Source: CAZSRL01 sp964609615 (lineage in GTDB: Bacteria; Bacillota_I; Bacilli_A; RF39; UBA660). Taken from it: a stretch of DNA of 64,000 nucleotides. Each line of letters begins with the position of its first letter. The first letter of the stretch is position 1. A program made the position numbers and the translations under genes. Below are positions 60,172 to 64,000 of the stretch, piece by piece. The notes below the pieces were generated by a model, which saw only the letters and a list, made by a program, of their open reading frames with translations, searched no databases and was not told where the DNA came from. The DNA lies in contig CAZSRL010000003.1 of NCBI GenBank assembly GCA_964609615.1, forward strand, positions 1 to 64,000, written 5' to 3'.

Positions 60172-61059
60172 TTAAACATTAAATTCATTAAAACCTAATT
60201 CATTTAATTTTCTTTCTTTATTTCTCCATTTTCTAATAGTTTTAACATATAATTCTAAATATACTTGTTTTCCAACTATCTTTTCAATATCAGATCTTGC
60301 TTTCATACCAATTTCTTTTAATTTAACACCGTTTTTACCTATAAGTATTTTCTTTAATGAATCTCTATCTACTATAATATCTATACTTATACTAATGTTA
60401 TTTTTTTTATCTTTATATTCATTTAATACACATGTAAATGAATATGGTATTTCATCATCTGTTGTTTGCATTAATTTTTCTCTTACTATTTCACATATTC
60501 TAAATGTAATAGGAGCACTTGTTTTATCATTATCAGGAAAATATCTAACTTTGTCTGGTAAATAACCTTTTAATACTTTTATTAATCTATTTATATTATC
60601 ATTTTTTAAAGATGATATTGGTACAATATCAGCCCATTCATATAAATCTTTATATTCATTTATTTTTAAAAGTATTTCTTCATCTTTAATTTTGTCTATC
60701 TTATTTAAGACTAAAATAACAGGTTTTTTAACGCTTTTTAATTTTTCTATAACGAACATATCACCTTTACCTAAATGTTCGCTAGCATCTACCATAAGCA
60801 TTATAATATCAACATCATTAATTGAATAATAAGCTTGAGCATTTAGTTTATTTCCTAGTTTAGTAATAGGTTTATGAATACCAGGAGTATCTACAAAAAC
60901 AATTTGAGTATCCTCTTCAGAATATACTCCCTGAATTAAGTTTCTAGTAGTACCAGGTTTAGATGTAATAATAGATATTTTTTCTCCTATTATTGTATTT
61001 AAAAAAGTACTTTTACCAGTATTTGGTCTGCCAATTATACTAACAAAACCACTTCTCAT
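60172..61059 (-). CDS. era: Ribosome assembly GTPase Era
   Basis: 295 residues. Era binds the 3' end of 16S rRNA. The GTPase domain has GRPNTGKSTFLNTI (G1), SKPGTTRN (G2 region), VDTPGIHKP (G3) and LNKIDKI (G4). The C-terminal KH domain has ISIDIIVDRDSLKKILIGKNGVKLKEIG, with the GKxG loop. G1 has GRPNTGKS, where GRPNVGKS is most common. The start overlaps the cdd stop (ATGA). Gene order cdd-era-yqzL-recO is as in B. subtilis. Confidence 0.96.
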   Translation of the reverse strand: MRSGFVSIIGRPNTGKSTFLNTIIGEKISIITSKPGTTRNLIQGVYSEEDTQIVFVDTPGIHKPITKLGNKLNAQAYYSINDVDIIMLMVDASEHLGKGDMFVIEKLKSVKKPVILVLNKIDKIKDEEILLKINEYKDLYEWADIVPISSLKNDNINRLIKVLKGYLPDKVRYFPDNDKTSAPITFRICEIVREKLMQTTDDEIPYSFTCVLNEYKDKKNNISISIDIIVDRDSLKKILIGKNGVKLKEIGMKARSDIEKIVGKQVYLELYVKTIRKWRNKERKLNELGFNEFNV

Positions 61060-61436
61060 GACATTTGTTCCTTACTAAAATTCTTTTTTAATAATTCTTC
61101 TAAAGTTAATACTTCACTTTTACCAGTAATAGTCATAATGTTAAAAATAACATCTTTATTTAAAAATTCTAAAAATGTTTGTTTACATAAATTACAAGGA
61201 TATAATATTTCATCTTTATTAGTCATTAAATATATATTAATTATATCTTTATCTCCATTAGATATAGCATTATTAATTGCATTACGTTCTGCACATATAG
61301 TAGCACCAAATGAAGCATTTTCTATATTAACTCCATTATAAAAATTTCCTTCCTTTGTTTCAACAATACAAGCAAAATTATACCCAGAATATGGAGCATA
61401 GCTGTTTTTTAATAATTTTTCTAATCTTTCTTTCAT
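61056..61436 (-). CDS. cdd: Cytidine deaminase
   Basis: 126 residues, a homotetrameric zinc enzyme that turns cytidine or deoxycytidine into uridine or deoxyuridine for salvage. NSYAPYSGYNFACIVET is the substrate-binding start. NIENASFGATICAERNAI has the catalytic CAE with the first zinc Cys, and PCNLCKQTFLEF has the two further zinc cysteines. Slightly short at the C-terminus. It overlaps era by 4 bases and follows dgkA by 10 bases. Confidence 0.95.
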   Translation of the reverse strand: MKERLEKLLKNSYAPYSGYNFACIVETKEGNFYNGVNIENASFGATICAERNAINNAISNGDKDIINIYLMTNKDEILYPCNLCKQTFLEFLNKDVIFNIMTITGKSEVLTLEELLKKNFSKEQMS

Positions 61437-61446
61437 GATAATCCTC

Positions 61447-61845
61447 CTATAAAAATAAATCTATAATATGTGGTATAAATATTAATCCTCCAATTATAGC
61501 CGCTACTAAAGAAAAGACAAATACAGCTGCACTTGCAGTATCTTTTGCTATTTTAGCAAGTGGATGATAATCTTGAGTAATTAAGTCAACTACTGCTTCT
61601 AAAGCAGTATTAATAAGTTCTGTTGCCATAATAATACCAAGTAAAAATATACAAATAACCCATTCTAATCTACTAATATGTAAAACTATTCCAAAAATAA
61701 TAATAACAGCAGTAATACTTACATGTATAGTCATACTTTGTTCATTCTTATAAGCATATCTTAAACCAGCCATAGAATAATTAATACTATTAATAAACCT
61801 CCCTATACCTTTTCTTTTCCTTTCATCTCTTGACATCATAGCCAT
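61447..61845 (-). CDS. dgkA: Diacylglycerol/undecaprenol kinase, DgkA family
   Basis: 132 residues with three membrane helices. The start has RFINSINYSMAGLRYAYKNEQSMTIHVSITAVII, the DgkA pattern with the conserved Glu and His. MATELINTALEAVVDLIT contains the catalytic ExxNTAxE, and KIAKDTASAAVFVFSLVAAIIG is the conserved third part. In Gram-positives this enzyme phosphorylates undecaprenol for wall synthesis. It overlaps ybeY by 23 bases. Position between ybeY and cdd is conserved in Firmicutes. Confidence 0.93.
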   Translation of the reverse strand: MAMMSRDERKRKGIGRFINSINYSMAGLRYAYKNEQSMTIHVSITAVIIIFGIVLHISRLEWVICIFLLGIIMATELINTALEAVVDLITQDYHPLAKIAKDTASAAVFVFSLVAAIIGGLIFIPHIIDLFL

Positions 61846-62266
61846 TTAAAACACTCTCCTCTATTTCTCTCATTACTTTTTTATCTTCTTCTTTTATATG
61901 ATCATATCCTAATAAATGTAAAACCCCATGTACTGTTAGAAAACATAACTCTCTTTTTAAAGAATGTCCATATTCTTTACTTTGAAGTTTTGCTTTATCT
62001 ATAGAAATATATATATCTCCTAATAATCTAAAGTCTTTATAAATTATATCATTATTTTCCTCTAATGCAAAAGATAATACATCAGTTTCTATATTTTTTT
62101 TTCTATATTCATTATTTAATGTTTTAATTTCTTTATTTTTAACTATTATTATATTAATAACAGGATTAGTTATTTTTAATTTTAAAACAACTAAAGAAGC
62201 AATATTTATAATATCTTTTTTATATATTCTAGATAGTGTTTTGTTATGTACATTTATATAATTCAT
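61823..62266 (-). CDS. ybeY: rRNA maturation endoribonuclease YbeY
   Basis: 147 residues. YbeY acts in 16S rRNA 3'-end maturation and ribosome quality control. NNEYRKKNIETDVLSFAL is the family signature, LGDIYISIDKAK follows, and TVHGVLHLLGYDH carries the three zinc-binding histidines (HGxLHLxGYDH). The start is the ATG at 62266, with GGGGGT upstream; a TTG at 62278 is inside this site. Its ATG overlaps the stop of the VanZ-like gene by one base (TAATG). In B. subtilis phoH and pgpH lie between yqfD and ybeY; here they do not. Confidence 0.94.
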   Translation of the reverse strand: MNYINVHNKTLSRIYKKDIINIASLVVLKLKITNPVINIIIVKNKEIKTLNNEYRKKNIETDVLSFALEENNDIIYKDFRLLGDIYISIDKAKLQSKEYGHSLKRELCFLTVHGVLHLLGYDHIKEEDKKVMREIEESVLNGYDVKR

Positions 62267-62883
62267 TATAACCCCCAAATATCTAAATAATTTGTAAAGT
62301 ATAAGAATATTAATCCAACAAACAGAAGCATTAAAATATTATAAAACCAATTATTTTGTAAAAAACCAGGTAAATGTTTTTTTATTGAATTAAGAGATAT
62401 AAATACTAAGTAACCTATAGTAGCACCTATCATATTTAATAAAATATCATCTACATCAAAACTTCTTCCTAAGAAATATTGTACAACTTCAATAACAGAA
62501 CTAGATATTAATCCTATTATAAATAAAAATCTATATTTTTTAATGTTTACATAGTATGATGCAAAAAAACCAAATGGAACAAATATTATAATGTTTCCAA
62601 GAACTTGTTCAATAAATAACTTAGACCCAAACTCATATCTAAATATTTCCTTAAAAGGTGTTAAATTCATCCCAGAAGGTACACTAATATCTTTTAAAGT
62701 AACAAGTTCAAACATTAATAAAATATAAGTAATAAATAAAAGTAACATAAGTTCATTATAAAAAACAAATTTCTTATGATTGTTTATTAAATAAGTTATA
62801 CGAATAACAGTTAAAATAACTAAAAATATAACAAGTGTAGGCCATGTAATTCCTAAAATATCGTAAAAAGTATCACGTATCAC
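62266..62883 (-). CDS. VanZ family membrane protein
   Basis: About 205 residues with five hydrophobic segments. NLTPFKEIFRYEF follows the second segment and the block ISSSVIEVVQYFLGRSFDVDDILLNMIGATIGYLVF is the VanZ family core (E(x)2Q, R, D(x)DD, N(x)2G). Some VanZ proteins raise teicoplanin resistance; most are of unknown role and no other glycopeptide genes are here. I use the GTG at 62883, which follows AGAAAGG and overlaps yqfD by 11 bases. An ATG at 62910 would overlap more and lacks a site. It occupies the place of phoH-pgpH. Confidence 0.82.
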   Translation of the reverse strand: MIRDTFYDILGITWPTLVIFLVILTVIRITYLINNHKKFVFYNELMLLLFITYILLMFELVTLKDISVPSGMNLTPFKEIFRYEFGSKLFIEQVLGNIIIFVPFGFFASYYVNIKKYRFLFIIGLISSSVIEVVQYFLGRSFDVDDILLNMIGATIGYLVFISLNSIKKHLPGFLQNNWFYNILMLLFVGLIFLYFTNYLDIWGL

Positions 62884-64000
62884 TCTTAACACTACCTTTC
62901 TGCAAAACATTTAACTTAGAAGTCCCTGTAATATTCTCATATGTTTTAATAAAAACTTCTAACTCTATTCTACTACGAAAAGCACTTTTTTTCAAAACTT
63001 TTTTACTTAATATATATTCATCACTATCAAGTGTTGATTTTATTTTATTAATACTTCTTTTTAAAGCATAATTATATGTTTCATTTCTATTTAAAAATTT
63101 AGTTTTATATTCATATACCATAACATTTTCTTTATATAGTTTAAAAGGTAAATATACTTTATCTAATACTAATTTATTTGTTGTTTTATAATTATTATTT
63201 TTATAATAATTATATATAGTCATTTCTTTATCAAATATAGTAATATAATATCTATTAAACTCTTTAACTTTTTTTAAATACTTATATTTATATGGAACAG
63301 ATATATTTACTACATACCAAACTTCTCCATAAACTATTCCTTGAGCACTAACTTGATCCTTTAATTCATCTTCTCCCTTTATAATATTACCAGTTATTAT
63401 AACTTCACCTTTTTTCACATAATCATTTACTTCTTTTAATGCTACTCCCCTTTTATATATAATTTTTTTTATAATAGCATCTTTTGTACTTATAATATCT
63501 TGTATACCACTTTTTTTAACTTGTTTATTAAGTTTTCTTTTAGTTACCTTTATATTATATGTTGTTCCATTTTTTATAATTTCTAACCACTCTATTTTAT
63601 CTTTATTATTTTTTATAATATTTTTTTCTATTATATTTAGTTTGTCAAAACTTTTTTTAAATTTATATTTTTTTATATTATTATTATTTAGTTCTTGTTT
63701 AATAATGTTTTTTAATTCTTTATTTTCTGTTTCAATATTCACTTCAAAAATAACAAAAGATAAAATATATATAATTATTAAAGATAAAAAAGCACATATT
63801 ATACTTATATAATATTTATTAAAAAATACTATTATATTAAATATTCCATAATATTTTATAATTTTAATTTTTTTAAAAATATGTTTTAATTTTTTAATAT
63901 TTTTAATATCAGTATCTATAGTTATATAATTGTCAAAAAAATTAATATTTTTATAATAAATATTATTTTTAACTAATAAATTAACAATATTAAATGTATT
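62873..64000 (-). CDS. yqfD: Sporulation protein YqfD (5' truncated by the window edge)
   Basis: At least 375 residues; the frame stays open to the window end at 64000. A GTG at 63742 is not the true start, because upstream codons encode more of the protein: a soluble part (DTDIKNIKKLKHIFKKI), then a membrane segment (SIICAFLSLIIIYILSFVIF). After it come the YqfD features: DKIEWLEIIKNGTTYNIKVTKRK, then TKDAIIKKIIYKRGVALKEVNDYVKKGEVIITGNI, VSAQGIVYGEVWYVVNIS and a long strand-rich C-terminal part. YqfD is a SigE-controlled sporulation protein in B. subtilis, of unclear exact role. The place upstream of ybeY-dgkA-cdd-era is conserved. Confidence 0.88.
   Translation of the reverse strand, partial: NTFNIVNLLVKNNIYYKNINFFDNYITIDTDIKNIKKLKHIFKKIKIIKYYGIFNIIVFFNKYYISIICAFLSLIIIYILSFVIFEVNIETENKELKNIIKQELNNNNIKKYKFKKSFDKLNIIEKNIIKNNKDKIEWLEIIKNGTTYNIKVTKRKLNKQVKKSGIQDIISTKDAIIKKIIYKRGVALKEVNDYVKKGEVIITGNIIKGEDELKDQVSAQGIVYGEVWYVVNISVPYKYKYLKKVKEFNRYYITIFDKEMTIYNYYKNNNYKTTNKLVLDKVYLPFKLYKENVMVYEYKTKFLNRNETYNYALKRSINKIKSTLDSDEYILSKKVLKKSAFRSRIELEVFIKTYENITGTSKLNVLQKGSVKSDT

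Noticed and set aside
62873..63742. YqfD starting at the GTG at 63742
   Set aside because: The frame continues upstream to the window edge and encodes the membrane segment expected for the family, so the gene is truncated by the window.
1..64000. CRISPR array, tRNA or rRNA genes, insertion sequences
   Set aside because: I saw no regular direct repeats with spacers, no tRNA cloverleaf with TTCGA arm, no rRNA sequence and no transposase. The repeats present are protein-level (FN3, glycine-rich, KNSA).
1..64000. Mycoplasma-type code (TGA as Trp), suggested by the base composition
   Set aside because: Trp is encoded by TGG in the genes checked, and TGA ends cdd, yqzL and yqfD.

Overview
The window is AT-rich DNA from a low-GC Gram-positive bacterium (Bacillota). 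It reads as a draft or metagenome-derived assembly, because there is a 10-N scaffold gap at 45765-45774. The standard genetic code applies: Trp is TGG, and TGA ends genes such as cdd, yqzL and yqfD. Several gene blocks keep Bacillus subtilis order: divergent rpsT / spoIIP-yqxA position-lepA-hemW; priA-fmt-rlmN-stp-prkC-rsgA-rpe; nusB-xseA-xseB with spoIVB nearby; yqfD-ybeY-dgkA-cdd-era-yqzL-recO. SpoIIP, SpoIVB, SpoIIM, a SigK-type sigma factor and YqfD are all present, so an endospore former is the best reading. An uncultured gut lineage of class Bacilli fits this, but the taxonomy is inference.

Layout. 1-198 is the 3' end of ftsZ. 286-4283 holds two surface proteins, one with a DUF6273-like head and one with two ALK/LTK-like glycine-rich domains. 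4354-8457 is yqeG-yqeH-mutL-miaA. 8556-10963 holds two tandem unknown paralogues and a transglutaminase-like protein. 11004-18479 holds rpsT, spoIIP, lepA, hemW, a frameshifted glycerophosphodiesterase gene and small unknowns. 18545-31367 is a long co-directional housekeeping block (metallo-hydrolase, priA, fabK, fmt, rlmN, stp, prkC, rsgA, rpe, sigK, obg). 31789-37969 is a complete-looking Tad/Flp pilus operon with its own strong promoter and terminator. 38012-43529 is nusB-xseAB, spoIVB, spoIIM and mnmA. 43613-46485 holds a regulator, a ZIP transporter, a tiny very basic Asn/Ser-rich protein and a gapped Xer recombinase. 46538-59206 holds tex, an 1854-residue fibronectin-type-III surface protein, rarA and three tandem surface proteins ending in phage tail-collar-like domains. 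59280-64000 is the recO-era-yqfD block.

How the parts work together. The housekeeping genes cover translation (LepA, RsgA, Era, Obg, YqeH, RlmN, MnmA, MiaA, Fmt, S20), repair and restart (MutL, PriA, RarA, RecO, XseAB), and PASTA-kinase/phosphatase signalling. The accessory content is almost all cell surface: a pilus plus membrane-anchored proteins carrying different head domains. The three TasA-like stalk plus tail-collar fusions, with their conserved HxH motif series, are the best candidate here for an undescribed surface system.

Promoters are often extended -10 elements (TGnTATAAT) with a 17-base spacer, and genes are separated by A/T-rich, often bidirectional, hairpin terminators. Two genes (spoIIP, GDPD) are broken by single-base shifts at A-runs, and one (xer) is chimeric across the gap. 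Assembly error should be excluded before any biology is drawn from these three.
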